64,000 bases of DNA from Cognatitamlana sp035818475 (lineage in GTDB: Bacteria; Bacteroidota; Bacteroidia; Flavobacteriales; Flavobacteriaceae), in NCBI RefSeq assembly GCF_035818475.1, contig NZ_JAYMGV010000004.1, positions 152,931-216,930 of the forward strand, written 5' to 3'. This document shows positions 1 through 10,073 of this stretch, in pieces. The position numbers and the translations under genes are program-made. The first letter of the stretch is position 1; the number at the start of each line of letters is the position of its first letter. Under the pieces are notes generated by a model. It searched no databases. It was given only the letters and a program-made list of their open reading frames with translations, and was not told the origin of the DNA.

Positions 1-1
1 C

Positions 2-1858
2 AAAAACTATACCTTAGGAGGTTTAAGCAAACAGCCTGAATATGCCTATACCCTGATGAAATGGGTAGATGAGCTGTCTGCTACACCCAATGCCTTTTTA
101 ATTGAAGATTTTGAAGTGAAGGCATTGACCGATAGACTCTCATGGAAACGCATGCGTTGGGCTTCCAACAACAACATGCCTACAGGAAAAGAACTTGTGT
201 TTACCTTGGGTAAAGATAATATTAAAGTAAAAGTGCACTATGCGCTTTACGATGGCATTCCTACGTTAAGCAAATGGATAGAAGTGATAAACACATCCGA
301 TGTCATGATCCAACTTAATAAATTTAAGTTGGAGCAATTGGCAATGGTAGAAGGGGAGAATTTAGTAGATACACCAAAACATTGGGAGAAACCCAATATT
401 CATATAGAGACCGATTATGCTTTTGGGTCCATGCAACAAAAGACCTCAGATAAAACCACTTATTGGGAAAAAGACAAACGTTATACCTCGCAAACCAACT
501 ACCCCCTGAATTTAGAGTGTATGTTGGAGGTAAGACTACCGCTGGGGCCTGATACTGCAATTGACGTTGGGAAATCCTTAACCACGTTTAGAGTTTGGGA
601 AACTCCTTTTGATAGTTTTAATAAAGAGCGAAAGGGATTGTTTAAAAGAAAACTATACCGTACCATATCACCCTGGGCAACAGAAAACCCTATGTTTTTA
701 CATTTAACGTCTTCTGACCCTAAAGTTATCAAAAGCGCTGTAGATCAGTGTGCCGAAACAGGATACGAAATGATTATTTTAAGTTTTGGCAGTGGCCTGA
801 ATATGGAAAACGAAAACGAAGCCTACTATGAAAAATATAAAGAATTAAGAGAATATGCCAATGCAAAAGGAGTTGAGTTAGGGGGATATTCGTTATTGTC
901 TAGTCGTTGGATTAGTGAAGAAGTAGATGTCATTAACCCTAAAACAGGGAAACGGGGAGGAATGATTTTTGGCTCATCACCTTGTTTGAGTAGTGAATGG
1001 GGGTATGATTATTTTAGAAAAATTAAAACATTTTTTGCCAAAACCGGGATGCAGGTTTTTGAAAATGACGGTTCTTATCCAGGTAATGTATGTGCGTCAA
1101 CAACACACGCCCATCATAATGGTTTGGAAGATTCTCAATGGAAACAATATGCACAAATTCAAGGCTTGTATAAATGGATGCGTTCAGAAGGGATTTATAT
1201 GAATATTCCTGATTTTTACATCAATTCAGGATCTAACAAAACAGGGATTGGCTATAGGGAAGTTAATTGGTCCTTGCCCAGAGATCGCCAATTAATTTTA
1301 GGGCGCCAAAATATGTATGATGGGTTATGGAACCATATACCAAGTATGACATGGACCTTTGTCCCTCTAACACAATATCATGGAGGTGGAGCAGCAGCAA
1401 CTATGGAGCCTTTAAAAGATCACCTGGTGGATTATGAAAATCATATGATGCAAAATTATGGATTTGGGGTACAAGCTTGTTACAGAGGCCCTAGGTTATA
1501 CGATAGCCCTGAAACAAAAAAACTAGTTATAAAAGTGGTGAAGTGGTATAAAAAATATCGCAATATATTGAATAGTGATATTATCCATTTAAAAAGGCCA
1601 TCGGGAAAAGACTGGGATGGATTTTTACACACAAACCCAAATTTAAAAGAAAAAGGCCTGGCTATGCTTTTTAACCCAACAGATAAAGACATTGTTAGGG
1701 AGGTAAAGCTACCGTTGTATTATACCGGATTGACTAATACAGCATCTGTTAGAATAAAAGAAGAGGCTCCAAAAACATATAGTTTGGCAAGAGACTATAC
1801 AATTAATATTAAAGTAACTATTCCGGCAAACTCCTATACCTGGTTAGTTATAGAATAA
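2..1858 (+). CDS. TIM-barrel glycoside hydrolase, clan GH-D-like (5' end cut by window edge)
   Basis: The reading frame is already open at base 2, so the gene starts before the window; the first internal ATG at 56 is not a credible start, since no signal peptide follows it. About 619 residues are visible. The N-terminal half reads as a beta-rich domain. The C-terminal half looks like a TIM barrel with an acidic strand end (FENDGSYPG) and a HAHH segment, followed by a short beta-sandwich tail ending in SYTWLVIE. This layout resembles GH36/GH27-like alpha-galactosidases, but I cannot assign a family. It precedes a GH20 and a GH29 gene on the same strand with a 41-bp gap, so it probably belongs to the same glycan-degrading operon. 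The glycosidase role is inferred from architecture and neighbours. Confidence 0.5.
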   Translation, partial: KNYTLGGLSKQPEYAYTLMKWVDELSATPNAFLIEDFEVKALTDRLSWKRMRWASNNNMPTGKELVFTLGKDNIKVKVHYALYDGIPTLSKWIEVINTSDVMIQLNKFKLEQLAMVEGENLVDTPKHWEKPNIHIETDYAFGSMQQKTSDKTTYWEKDKRYTSQTNYPLNLECMLEVRLPLGPDTAIDVGKSLTTFRVWETPFDSFNKERKGLFKRKLYRTISPWATENPMFLHLTSSDPKVIKSAVDQCAETGYEMIILSFGSGLNMENENEAYYEKYKELREYANAKGVELGGYSLLSSRWISEEVDVINPKTGKRGGMIFGSSPCLSSEWGYDYFRKIKTFFAKTGMQVFENDGSYPGNVCASTTHAHHNGLEDSQWKQYAQIQGLYKWMRSEGIYMNIPDFYINSGSNKTGIGYREVNWSLPRDRQLILGRQNMYDGLWNHIPSMTWTFVPLTQYHGGGAAATMEPLKDHLVDYENHMMQNYGFGVQACYRGPRLYDSPETKKLVIKVVKWYKKYRNILNSDIIHLKRPSGKDWDGFLHTNPNLKEKGLAMLFNPTDKDIVREVKLPLYYTGLTNTASVRIKEEAPKTYSLARDYTINIKVTIPANSYTWLVIE

Positions 1859-1899
1859 AATTTAAAAATGTTAACACCTTAAATATAAATATCAGAAAA

Positions 1900-4206
1900 A
1901 TGATGAAAACTTCACATTACCTTTACCTCTGCGCCTTTTTAATATTTATGTCCTGCGGACAGAAAGAAATTAAACAAGGTACTACCAATATTATTCCCAA
2001 ACCAGCTGAACTAACCAGAGGTCAAGGCTACTTCGAAATCAACAAGAACACTACCGTTTCGGTAGAAGACGGAGTACAGGCAAAAACAGTCAATTTATTT
2101 TTCAAAGAATTTGAAGCTGTATCCGGTTGGACACCACAGGTGAATGTAGGAGCTCATGGAGATATCACCTTTACTACAGATTCCAGTATGGAAGAAGAAG
2201 CTTATACACTTGATGTTACTACAACAAATATTGTAATTAAGGCAGCATCTGGAGCTGGTTTTTTCTATGCTTTACAAACTCTTAAGCAAATGTTACCCCC
2301 ATCCTTTTACAGTGGCGAGTTACAAGCAAATGTGGTGTGGGGGGTACCTGCTGTAAACATTAAAGATAAGCCTGCCTTTGGATGGAGGGGTTATATGCTG
2401 GATGTATCCCGCCACTTTTTTGATGCCGAAAGCGTAAAAAACGTAATAGACTTTATGGCAGCACAAAAACTCAACCGTTTTCATTGGCATTTGGCAGATG
2501 ATCAGGGTTGGAGGTTGGAAATAAAAAGCTATCCTAAACTAACTGAAATAGGTGCATGGCGCATGGATTACAATACTACTGATGAGAATATATCATTTTG
2601 GTTTGGACGCCCTAAGCAAAAACCAGGAGAAAAGCCCACTTATGGAGGCTTCTATACCCAGGAAGAGGTAAAAGACATTGTAGCCTATGCCAGGGAGCGC
2701 TTTATAGAAATCATTCCCGAAATAGATATGCCCGGACATGCACAAGCCACCATTGCGGCCTATCCTGAAATAGGTTGTGTTAATGCGGAACCGTATGTGG
2801 CTACAGGAGGTGTAGTGAAAAACAATACATATAATCCCGGTAAAGAAGAGACGTTTGAATTTGCTGAAAAAATGCTCAATGAAGTTATGGATTTATTCCC
2901 TTATAAATATGTGCATATAGGAGGAGACGAATGTAACAAAAGTCAGTGGGGGGTTGACCCTGATGCACAACGCAGAATCAAAGAAGAAGGGCTTAAGGAT
3001 GTATATGAGTTACAGAGCTATTTTATCAAGCGCATTGAAAAAATCATTAATGCCAGGGGACGTGCTATGATAGGCTGGGACGAAATTTTGGAAGGCGGAC
3101 TAGCCCCTAATGCTACCGTAATGAGTTGGAGAGGGGAATCGGGAGGTATAAAATCAGCAAAGGCAGGCCATGAAGTTATCATGACACCTAACAGTTATTG
3201 CTATATAGACTTGAAGCAAGGTCATGACGATTTAGAACCAAATCTCGGTTACGGACGATTATTACTCTCTAAATCCTACAGCTATCAGGTTATCCCAAAA
3301 GACCTTTCCGAAGAAGAAGGCAAACTCATTAAAGGTATTCAAGCCAATATGTGGACAGAATCTATAAGCGATTGGAGTAAACTGACCTATATGACCTTCC
3401 CAAGGCTTTATGCTATTTCAGAAAGTGGTTGGACGGCCCATGAAAATAAAGATTGGAATGATTTTACAAACCGGCTGGAAAGTCAATTTAAAAAGCTTGA
3501 TGCTCAGAAAGTGCGTTATGCTGTGAGTGCATTTAGCCCATGGATAGACCACAAAAGCAAGGGGGAAGCAATAGAAATTACCTTAAAAACAGAAGTAAAC
3601 GGACTTGACATCCATTATACATTAGATGGCTCAGAACCTACAACGGCTTCAGCCAAGTATGATGGGCCTTTCACTGTTAGTGAAACCAAAACCGTAAAAG
3701 CACATGCCTTTAAAAATGGAGAGAAAGTGGGGTATTTGTCCGCTCTGGAATACCCGGTACACAAGGCAGCAGGGGTTACTGAAGGAAGCCTCGGCGTGGA
3801 ACGACTTACTGATCTTAATTATGCAAGTATGAATAATGGTGATTCTAATTGGATGCAGTTTAACGCTGGAGCAGAGGTCGATATAGAATTTGATGAATTG
3901 ACAGAGGTAAAAGAAGTAAAACTCAATGCGCTCCGGTGGACTATTTCCGGTGTGTATTTCCCTGAGGTAGTGGAAGTGTTCGGCTCAAAAGATGGTATGA
4001 CTTTTACTAAACTAGGTGAACATGACCAAACAGAGGAGAGTCATATTCAAGGGCGCAATAAGCTAAAATACACTATAACATTTAATCCAACAGAGATAAA
4101 GGTACTTCGTATAAAAGCTAAAGAAGTAAGTCCTATACCTGAATGGCATCATCAGGGAGGCAGAAAACATGCCGTTATTAAGATTGATGAAATTGTAGTA
4201 AATTGA
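1900..4206 (+). CDS. GH20 beta-N-acetylhexosaminidase, lipoprotein
   Basis: Exo-acting beta-hexosaminidase that removes terminal GlcNAc/GalNAc-type residues. The start gives a lipoprotein signal with a lipobox ending in MSC (Cys19), so it is probably anchored in an outer or periplasmic membrane leaflet. A GH20b N-terminal domain covers about residues 30-155. The catalytic barrel follows, with the hallmark HWHLADDQGWRLE segment and the catalytic Asp343-Glu344 pair in HIGGDECNK. After about residue 540 come a chitobiase-type C-terminal domain (HYTLDGSEPT) and a discoidin/F5-8C-like carbohydrate-binding domain. At 768 residues it matches multidomain Bacteroidota GH20 enzymes. It lies between the partial GH gene and the GH29 gene on one strand, consistent with one operon. 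Confidence 0.93.
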   Translation: MMKTSHYLYLCAFLIFMSCGQKEIKQGTTNIIPKPAELTRGQGYFEINKNTTVSVEDGVQAKTVNLFFKEFEAVSGWTPQVNVGAHGDITFTTDSSMEEEAYTLDVTTTNIVIKAASGAGFFYALQTLKQMLPPSFYSGELQANVVWGVPAVNIKDKPAFGWRGYMLDVSRHFFDAESVKNVIDFMAAQKLNRFHWHLADDQGWRLEIKSYPKLTEIGAWRMDYNTTDENISFWFGRPKQKPGEKPTYGGFYTQEEVKDIVAYARERFIEIIPEIDMPGHAQATIAAYPEIGCVNAEPYVATGGVVKNNTYNPGKEETFEFAEKMLNEVMDLFPYKYVHIGGDECNKSQWGVDPDAQRRIKEEGLKDVYELQSYFIKRIEKIINARGRAMIGWDEILEGGLAPNATVMSWRGESGGIKSAKAGHEVIMTPNSYCYIDLKQGHDDLEPNLGYGRLLLSKSYSYQVIPKDLSEEEGKLIKGIQANMWTESISDWSKLTYMTFPRLYAISESGWTAHENKDWNDFTNRLESQFKKLDAQKVRYAVSAFSPWIDHKSKGEAIEITLKTEVNGLDIHYTLDGSEPTTASAKYDGPFTVSETKTVKAHAFKNGEKVGYLSALEYPVHKAAGVTEGSLGVERLTDLNYASMNNGDSNWMQFNAGAEVDIEFDELTEVKEVKLNALRWTISGVYFPEVVEVFGSKDGMTFTKLGEHDQTEESHIQGRNKLKYTITFNPTEIKVLRIKAKEVSPIPEWHHQGGRKHAVIKIDEIVVN

Positions 4207-4321
4207 TAGCCAGGTAAAAGTGGTTATTATCGATTGGCATACCTCTCACAGGAACCCAATGACAATGGAGATACCCCAAAAAGAAGTGTTGAAGCAGATA
4301 AAATATTCAATAATTAATTAT

Positions 4322-5800
4322 ATGAAAGGAAAAAAGATTAGAATGCCAATAATATTATTGATAATATTTGTTGGAGGAATTCACGTGAGTGCCCAACAAT
4401 ATGAGGCCAATTGGAAGTCATTGGACAAACGTCCGGTGGCAGATTGGTTTGAAGATGCTAAACTGGGAATTTTTATCCATTGGGGGCCATATTCTGTACC
4501 GGCATGGTCACCTAAAGGTACCTACTCAGAGTGGTACCAGTTTTGGATGCAGAGTAGAAGTCTTTTCGGAAATGGAAACTTTAAAGGCGATGAAGTATGG
4601 CAATACCACAAAGAAACGTATGGGCCTCACTTTAGCTATTACAATTTTGGTGAGTTATTTAAGGCTGATTTATTTAATGCTGATGAATGGGCGGCATTAT
4701 TTGAAGAGGCCGGAGCTAAGTATATTGTGCTTACCTCGAAGCACCATGATGGTTTTACACTTTGGCCAAACGAGCAGGCCAACGATAGAGGTTTTGCTTG
4801 GAATAGTATTGAGGTTGGTTCCAAAAGAGACTTAGTAGGGGAACTTAATACAGCAGTAAAAAAGACCTCAGTAAAAATGGGATTATATTACTCCCTTTAT
4901 GAATGGTACCATCCCTGGTGGAAAAAGGATAAAGCACGTTTTGTTGATGAACATATGCACCCACAATTTAAAGACCTTGTACAAAAATATGAGCCCCACC
5001 TTATCTGGAGTGATGGCGAATGGGACATGGAAGCCGAAAAGTGGAAATCAAAGGAATTACTTGCTTGGTTATTTAATGAATCCAAGGTAAAAGATGACGT
5101 TGTGATTAACGACCGTTGGGGTAAAGGCGTCCGTTTTAATCACGGAGGCTATTACACTTCAGAATATGGTGGAGATAAAGTCTATAATAAACCTTGGGAA
5201 GAATGTCGTGGTATGGGTTTCTCATTTGGTTATAATCAAAACGAAGATGCCTATGATTATGCTAAACCTCGAACACTTGTATTAATGCTTGTAGATATTG
5301 TAAGTAATGGAGGTAACCTATTATTAGATATAGGGCCCGATAGCCGAGGAACTATTCCACCTATTATGCAATTACGTCTTAAAGAATTAGGAGCATGGCT
5401 TAAAGTAAATGGAGAAGCCATCTACGGTACCCGGAAATGGAAACAGCCTGTACAATGGTCTGAAGGCGATCAGAAGTTTGAAAAAACAACGCACTATTTG
5501 GGAAGTGATTATATTTTAAAACAAACCGTAAATCCGGAACCAGGTAAGGCTGTTAAAGAACTGTTTTTTACAAAAAAAAGAAATGATATATATGCGATTG
5601 CCCCCAAATTTCCTAAAGGGCAGTTGATCATAAAAGATGTAAAGCCATCAAAAAATACTAAAGTAACCCTATTAGGGCGTAAAGGCAATTTATCATACAC
5701 ATACAAAGGCAGTAAACTCATAGTCAGCATACCTTCATTGACGTATGATGAATTGCCTTGCCAACACGCATGGAGCTTTAAAATATCAAATGTGGAGTAG
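4322..5800 (+). CDS. GH29 alpha-L-fucosidase
   Basis: Exo-alpha-L-fucosidase acting in the periplasm or at the surface. I place the start at 4322 because MKGKKIRMPIILLIIFVGG gives a clean Sec signal peptide ending at SAQQ; the longer frame from 4220 would add 34 unlikely residues. The mature protein opens with the GH29 motif WFEDAKLGIFIHWGPYS, continues with SKHHDGFTLW, and carries the expected nucleophile Asp231 in IWSDGEWD. A C-terminal beta-sandwich follows. Its 492 residues are typical of the family. It is the last gene of the leading glycosidase operon. A second, divergent GH29 lies at 43483, so two different fucosyl linkages may be handled. Substrate specificity cannot be read from the sequence. 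Confidence 0.93.
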   Translation: MKGKKIRMPIILLIIFVGGIHVSAQQYEANWKSLDKRPVADWFEDAKLGIFIHWGPYSVPAWSPKGTYSEWYQFWMQSRSLFGNGNFKGDEVWQYHKETYGPHFSYYNFGELFKADLFNADEWAALFEEAGAKYIVLTSKHHDGFTLWPNEQANDRGFAWNSIEVGSKRDLVGELNTAVKKTSVKMGLYYSLYEWYHPWWKKDKARFVDEHMHPQFKDLVQKYEPHLIWSDGEWDMEAEKWKSKELLAWLFNESKVKDDVVINDRWGKGVRFNHGGYYTSEYGGDKVYNKPWEECRGMGFSFGYNQNEDAYDYAKPRTLVLMLVDIVSNGGNLLLDIGPDSRGTIPPIMQLRLKELGAWLKVNGEAIYGTRKWKQPVQWSEGDQKFEKTTHYLGSDYILKQTVNPEPGKAVKELFFTKKRNDIYAIAPKFPKGQLIIKDVKPSKNTKVTLLGRKGNLSYTYKGSKLIVSIPSLTYDELPCQHAWSFKISNVE

Positions 5801-5997
5801 TAAATTTAAAGACCATAAAAGGGTAAGTACAAAACCAAGAAAAGGGTGAAATTTAATTGTTAGTAGATGATTTGAAGCAGCTATTCCCTTTTTAGCAGAG
5901 GTAGGTATTATTCATGTTATTGAACCTTTAGATGCATATAAATGCTTTCTTGCCAATATCTTGTATATTTGGATTAGACACTTTATAGCTACTGACT

Positions 5998-7707
5998 TTG
6001 AAAAAAATTAAATTTTTTCTTTTTTGGATTGTTTTAACTTTTATTATCAATAGTAATGCACAAGAGGTGCTAACGAGTGAAGAAGCACTTGAACGGCATA
6101 AATACATTGAAAAATTAATTAAGAATATAGACGCTGAGAAGGAACCGCAGAAGTATTTTTCAATGCATTTTAATGCACTAGATCTAATTCCATTAATTGA
6201 AAATAACCGGGCTTATATATTAGACTTTTACCACCATAGAGGATATAAATTTAGGTTGTTAGACCACCCACAAGAGTCTTTAAATATGTATAAAGCATTT
6301 TTTGATCATTATGAAAAAAGCGCCCCTTATTTAACACCCGAAATAAAGTATGAATATTTAAGAAAAAGATCTTTTGATTATCGTGGTTTAGCTTTAGCAT
6401 ATGAGAAGCTAGGGCATTTGGATAGTGCAGTGATGGAGCATAAAAAGAATTTGAAGTTTACAGATCATATGAAAACAATTTGGAAGCCATCAGCAATTAA
6501 CGATTATGGTATATTTTTGTATGGTAGTTTAAAAGATAGAGACTCTGCTTTATTGTGCTTTAAGAAGGCTTATAAAATTACAGAGAGAGATTTTCCCAGG
6601 CATTTTTTATTTGGTAGCATAAGAGATAATATTGCCAACATATATATCGAACAAGGTAAGTTGCATGAGGCAAAGGTTTTGTATTTAGATAATTTTACTT
6701 TTTACCAAAAAGTACCTAACTATATGGGAATAGATTATCGAATACTTATAAGTACAGGAGTCAAGCTTATAAAAGTGAATCTAGAACTTAATTTTTTAAA
6801 TGAAGCAAAACAAATATTTACGAAATTAGAAAATTTAGAGAACAACGAAGGCTTCCGTTTTTCTTCTTATCCTGAATCTAAGTTGAAATTCTTACAGGCG
6901 AAAGAGTTATTGCTGTCATTTCAAAACCAAACCAAGCAAGCATATACTGTTTCAAAAAAGGTAAAACAGCTTTCAGACAGTATTAATGAGGCAGATTTTT
7001 TAATGAGAAACACAATGAATTCTGCTGTTAATGATCTTGTTTTGGAACGTTTTAGAAAGAATCATAATTTGGAGAAAGCTCAAAAAGAAAGCGAAATTAA
7101 GAACCAAAAGCTAAAATCGTGGATTATTACTTTAGTATTCTCTACAGTTCTAATTCTGATGTCATCCTTATTGTTATGGAGGCGACAACATATTATAAAT
7201 GCAAAGAGTAAACAATTATTAGCAGAACAAGCGCTTGAATTCTCTGCATTAAAAAATGAGAAGCTTAGTTCTGAAATAGAATCCAAAAAAAGGGATCTCT
7301 CAGATTTTGCACTTAATTTGTCTCAGAGCCAAGAGTGGGCTAAATCGCTATCAAAAAAGTTAAGTGATTTGAAGCAAACTACTGGACGTGCCAGAAAAAA
7401 AATGCTTGACGATTTTGAGCAAGAATTACATAATAAAATTTCTTTCGACCAAAACACGCAAGAGTTTTATAATCGTTTGGATGAATTAAGTCATTCATTT
7501 TATAAACAATTGAAACAAGATTTTCCAAAGCTTTCAAAAACGGAGGTTAGATTATGTTCATTAATACGGTTGATGATAGATAGTCATGAAATTGCAACGC
7601 TTCAAAACATATCGCTGTCTTCTCTAAATACAAGTCGTTACCGCCTGAGAAAGAAATTAAACCTTTCTAAAAACCAAAATTTAGACGATTTTATTCAAAA
7701 TTTGTAA
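5998..7707 (+). CDS. TPR-repeat membrane regulator with C-terminal HTH
   Basis: The gene starts at TTG, giving a good signal peptide (KKIKFFLFWIVLTFIIN, then NAQ). Residues of about 30-370 form helical tetratricopeptide-like repeats. One transmembrane helix (WIITLVFSTVLILMSSLLLW) lies near residue 380. A coiled coil follows, then a LuxR/GerE-like helix-turn-helix region (LSKTEVRLCSLIRLM and LNTSRYRLRKKLNLS). This N-out sensor/C-in DNA-binding layout is common in Bacteroidota. It is separated by 197 bp from the GH29 gene and is probably its own unit. Target genes are unknown. A TATATTTG element at 5964-5971, like the Bacteroidota -7 box, precedes it, but no matching -33 box is clear. Confidence 0.75.
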   Translation: MKKIKFFLFWIVLTFIINSNAQEVLTSEEALERHKYIEKLIKNIDAEKEPQKYFSMHFNALDLIPLIENNRAYILDFYHHRGYKFRLLDHPQESLNMYKAFFDHYEKSAPYLTPEIKYEYLRKRSFDYRGLALAYEKLGHLDSAVMEHKKNLKFTDHMKTIWKPSAINDYGIFLYGSLKDRDSALLCFKKAYKITERDFPRHFLFGSIRDNIANIYIEQGKLHEAKVLYLDNFTFYQKVPNYMGIDYRILISTGVKLIKVNLELNFLNEAKQIFTKLENLENNEGFRFSSYPESKLKFLQAKELLLSFQNQTKQAYTVSKKVKQLSDSINEADFLMRNTMNSAVNDLVLERFRKNHNLEKAQKESEIKNQKLKSWIITLVFSTVLILMSSLLLWRRQHIINAKSKQLLAEQALEFSALKNEKLSSEIESKKRDLSDFALNLSQSQEWAKSLSKKLSDLKQTTGRARKKMLDDFEQELHNKISFDQNTQEFYNRLDELSHSFYKQLKQDFPKLSKTEVRLCSLIRLMIDSHEIATLQNISLSSLNTSRYRLRKKLNLSKNQNLDDFIQNL

Positions 7708-7756
7708 GCAGGCTTTATATGCTTATTTTTTAAATTATACACAACGTTGAAACCAT

Positions 7757-7776
7757 TTTGTCTATCATTTGTCTAT
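7757..7776. repeat. Direct repeat TTTGTCTAT, 11-nt period
   Basis: Two identical copies of TTTGTCTAT start at 7757 and 7768, one helical turn apart, about 150 bp upstream of the small secreted protein gene. They could be an operator or overlapping -33 boxes. The function is not known. Confidence 0.35.
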
Positions 7777-7915
7777 AGTCGAAATTGTGGTTTTTCAGGG
7801 TTTTACTGTTACTTTAGATAATGAGTTGATCATCACAAATCATTATTGTATTGTGGATTAACATTCCTAAAATTAATAGCACTTTACCTGAATAAGCAAC
7901 TTTAAAGATTTCAAC

Positions 7916-8461
7916 ATGAAAAAGTTTATCATTGGTTTATTTATTTTAGGATTAACCAACCTAATGTACTCACAAAATTATAGCATTGAATATAGGATGA
8001 GTGATATAATCCCTGTTAATTATAAGGAGGATATAAAAAATAATTTAGGGTATCTGAGAAGTTCAGAAAATTATAATATGGCAAAGCGTGCCATTAAGCT
8101 AAAAGAAATAGTAGCAAATTTTAATATTCAAGAGCTGGATATTTATAAGCCACTATCAGCATCCTCTAAGGTTTCTTTTCTTTATGAAGTTGTATTTAAG
8201 GAAGGTGCCAATAAAATTATAGCAACATATAATCAAAAAGGACAAATTATACATGCTCAGGAAGAGTTTTATAATATGCCAATTCCTCGACAAGTAAGTA
8301 TAGCTCTGTCCAAAAAATTCCCTGGATGGGCATATACTAGAACGAGTTGTAAAGTAAACTATTCTAAAAACTCAGATTTACAAATTTCATATAAGATTCA
8401 ATTAAAGAATGGTAAAACTTTAAAAAATCTTAAAATTGATTCTAAAGGCAATCTCATATAA
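7916..8461 (+). CDS. Small secreted protein, PepSY-like (uncertain)
   Basis: A 181-residue protein with a Sec signal peptide (MKKFIIGLFILGLTNLMYSQ). The C-terminal part alternates short beta strands with the pattern IARQ-like helix, KKFPGW, aromatic strand, and ends DSKGNLI, which recalls PepSY-like/BLIP-like proteins of Bacteroidota. I do not recognise a specific function. It stands alone between the TPR regulator and a minus-strand block and has its own intergenic region on both sides. It is probably a real gene given the signal peptide and start context (ATG at 7916). Confidence 0.6.
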   Translation: MKKFIIGLFILGLTNLMYSQNYSIEYRMSDIIPVNYKEDIKNNLGYLRSSENYNMAKRAIKLKEIVANFNIQELDIYKPLSASSKVSFLYEVVFKEGANKIIATYNQKGQIIHAQEEFYNMPIPRQVSIALSKKFPGWAYTRTSCKVNYSKNSDLQISYKIQLKNGKTLKNLKIDSKGNLI

Positions 8462-9038
8462 CTAAATATACGGATTCTGTTGCAACGGTCTAAACTGGTT
8501 TTATCATCCTATCAAGAAAAACTATTCATTTATCATTAGTATCAAAAAACATGCTTAAAGGCATTGGTTGTAATTCCTTTATTTACAAAAAGTAGATAGC
8601 TCTTATTAGGATTCATAGATAAAACCCGTTGTAGAATCATCCATAGGAATATTTCATTTAAGAATGCGCTGTAAATTAATACATCAAATTGATTTTGCTT
8701 CTTTTTCGGTAGATAATACCAAAAAACAAAACTTACAGAAACTAGACATTTTTGCATGACCATAACTTTTTATTAAGGTGTAAATGATCAGACTTCCTAA
8801 ATACTTGACAAAAACTTAACAAGCCCTAATTATCTCTTTTCTTTAAACAAATACTTAAGTTAAAATGCTTTACTTGTATAAGGTCAATGAAGGAACACAT
8901 TTACTATTAGCTACAATCTTAAATGGATAAGGCGTCAATTTTTGAATCAAAATCCATTAATCATGAGGTTTAAAAAGGAAAGGCAGAAATATTTCTAAAC
9001 CCAAATATGTAAGAGATTGATTTTAAGTAAGATAAAAT
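8462..9038. other. Intergenic region without a supported gene
   Basis: This 577-bp stretch lies between convergent genes. A 73-codon minus-strand frame (8542-8763) has no signal peptide, family motif or RBS, and I do not accept it as a gene. A weak hairpin (GTAAG/CTTAC around 9028-9052) overlaps the end of the dehydrogenase gene. I see nothing else. Confidence 0.5.
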
Positions 9039-10004
9039 TTATAAACTTACAGAGTTTATGGGGTTACCTTTTAAAAAGGCATCTAAATTTTGAATTGCAA
9101 TATCCATAAGTCGTATTCTGGCTTCTTTAGGAGCCCAGGCAATGTGTGGAGTGATAATGCAGTTCTTTGCATTTAATAACGGGTTTTCCGGATTTATGGG
9201 CTCAATAGACGCCACGTCTATAGCTGCCCCAGAAACCTTACCGGAGTTCAAAGCATTCTTTAGGTCTTCTTCAACAACTAAAGGACCTCTGGAAGTATTA
9301 ATTATCATTACACCATCTTTCATTTTATCAATATTTTTTTTATTAATAATGCCTTTAGTTGCTTCAAATAATGGGCAATGCAGGCTAATAATATCAGAAG
9401 ATTTAAATAGTTCGTCTAAAGAAACATATTTACAAGACTCAGATTCCAATTCAGGTTTTACGGTTCTGCTATGGGTTATGATATGTAATCCAAAGGCCTG
9501 GGCTATTTTGGCTGTTGCCTGTCCAATACTACCAAAACCTATAATCCCCATAGTTTTACCGGCTAGCTCTATTAAAGGGTAATTCCAAAAACAAAAGTCT
9601 GGACTTTTAGACCATTCTCCGTTTTGTACTGCTAAATTATGATCCCCAACATGATGACACATTTCCAATAATAAAGCCATTGTAAACTGAGCCACAGCGG
9701 TTGTACTGTATGAAGGAATATTAGTAACTATTATATTGTGCTTTTTTGCAGATTCAATGTCAACAACATTATATCCCGTAGCTAAAACACCTATATATTT
9801 TATACTGGGAGCCTTTTCTATAACTTCTTTGGGTAAGGGAGTTTTGTTAGTAAATACAACCTCTGCATCAGCAATATGTTTTAAAATTTCATGGTTATCA
9901 AATTTAGTACGTTCATAAACCACAAGCTCTCCAAAGGTTTTAATCCCTTTCCAGTTTAGGTCTCCCGGGTTAAGTGTATAACCATCTAAAACTACTATCT
10001 TCAT
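9039..10004 (-). CDS. D-2-hydroxyacid dehydrogenase (glycerate dehydrogenase-like)
   Basis: Cytosolic NAD-dependent oxidoreductase that interconverts a 2-keto acid and a D-2-hydroxyacid, such as hydroxypyruvate and glycerate. The Rossmann motif GFGSIG is at residues 156-161. The catalytic triad is visible: Arg239 in NTSRGP, Glu268 in IDVASIEP and His287 in TPHIAW. Its length, 321 residues, is normal for the family. No signal peptide. It is transcribed away from the PUL genes and followed upstream by a small lipoprotein gene on the same strand with a 69-bp gap. It could be a housekeeping enzyme or act on acid intermediates. The exact substrate is not determined. Confidence 0.88.
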   Translation of the reverse strand: MKIVVLDGYTLNPGDLNWKGIKTFGELVVYERTKFDNHEILKHIADAEVVFTNKTPLPKEVIEKAPSIKYIGVLATGYNVVDIESAKKHNIIVTNIPSYSTTAVAQFTMALLLEMCHHVGDHNLAVQNGEWSKSPDFCFWNYPLIELAGKTMGIIGFGSIGQATAKIAQAFGLHIITHSRTVKPELESESCKYVSLDELFKSSDIISLHCPLFEATKGIINKKNIDKMKDGVMIINTSRGPLVVEEDLKNALNSGKVSGAAIDVASIEPINPENPLLNAKNCIITPHIAWAPKEARIRLMDIAIQNLDAFLKGNPINSVSL

Positions 10005-10073
10005 ATGTTTATTTTAATGATAAACGCTAAATATAGTATATAAAAAGAATAATTGATATAGGCTTTTCTAAAA

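Noticed and set aside
4220..4321. Upstream extension of the GH29 gene
   Set aside because: It would place 34 charged residues in front of a good signal peptide; the 4322 start is better.
4389..4835. 148-codon plus-strand frame inside GH29
   Set aside because: A shadow in another frame of a well-supported fucosidase gene.
5871..6011. 46-codon open stretch upstream of the TPR regulator with a protein-like look (AAIPFLAEVGIIHVIEPLDA)
   Set aside because: It has no start codon, begins right after a stop, overlaps the TTG start of the next gene and matches nothing I know.
8542..8763. 73-codon minus-strand frame
   Set aside because: No signal peptide, domain motif or credible RBS. It may be decayed DNA but I cannot support a gene.
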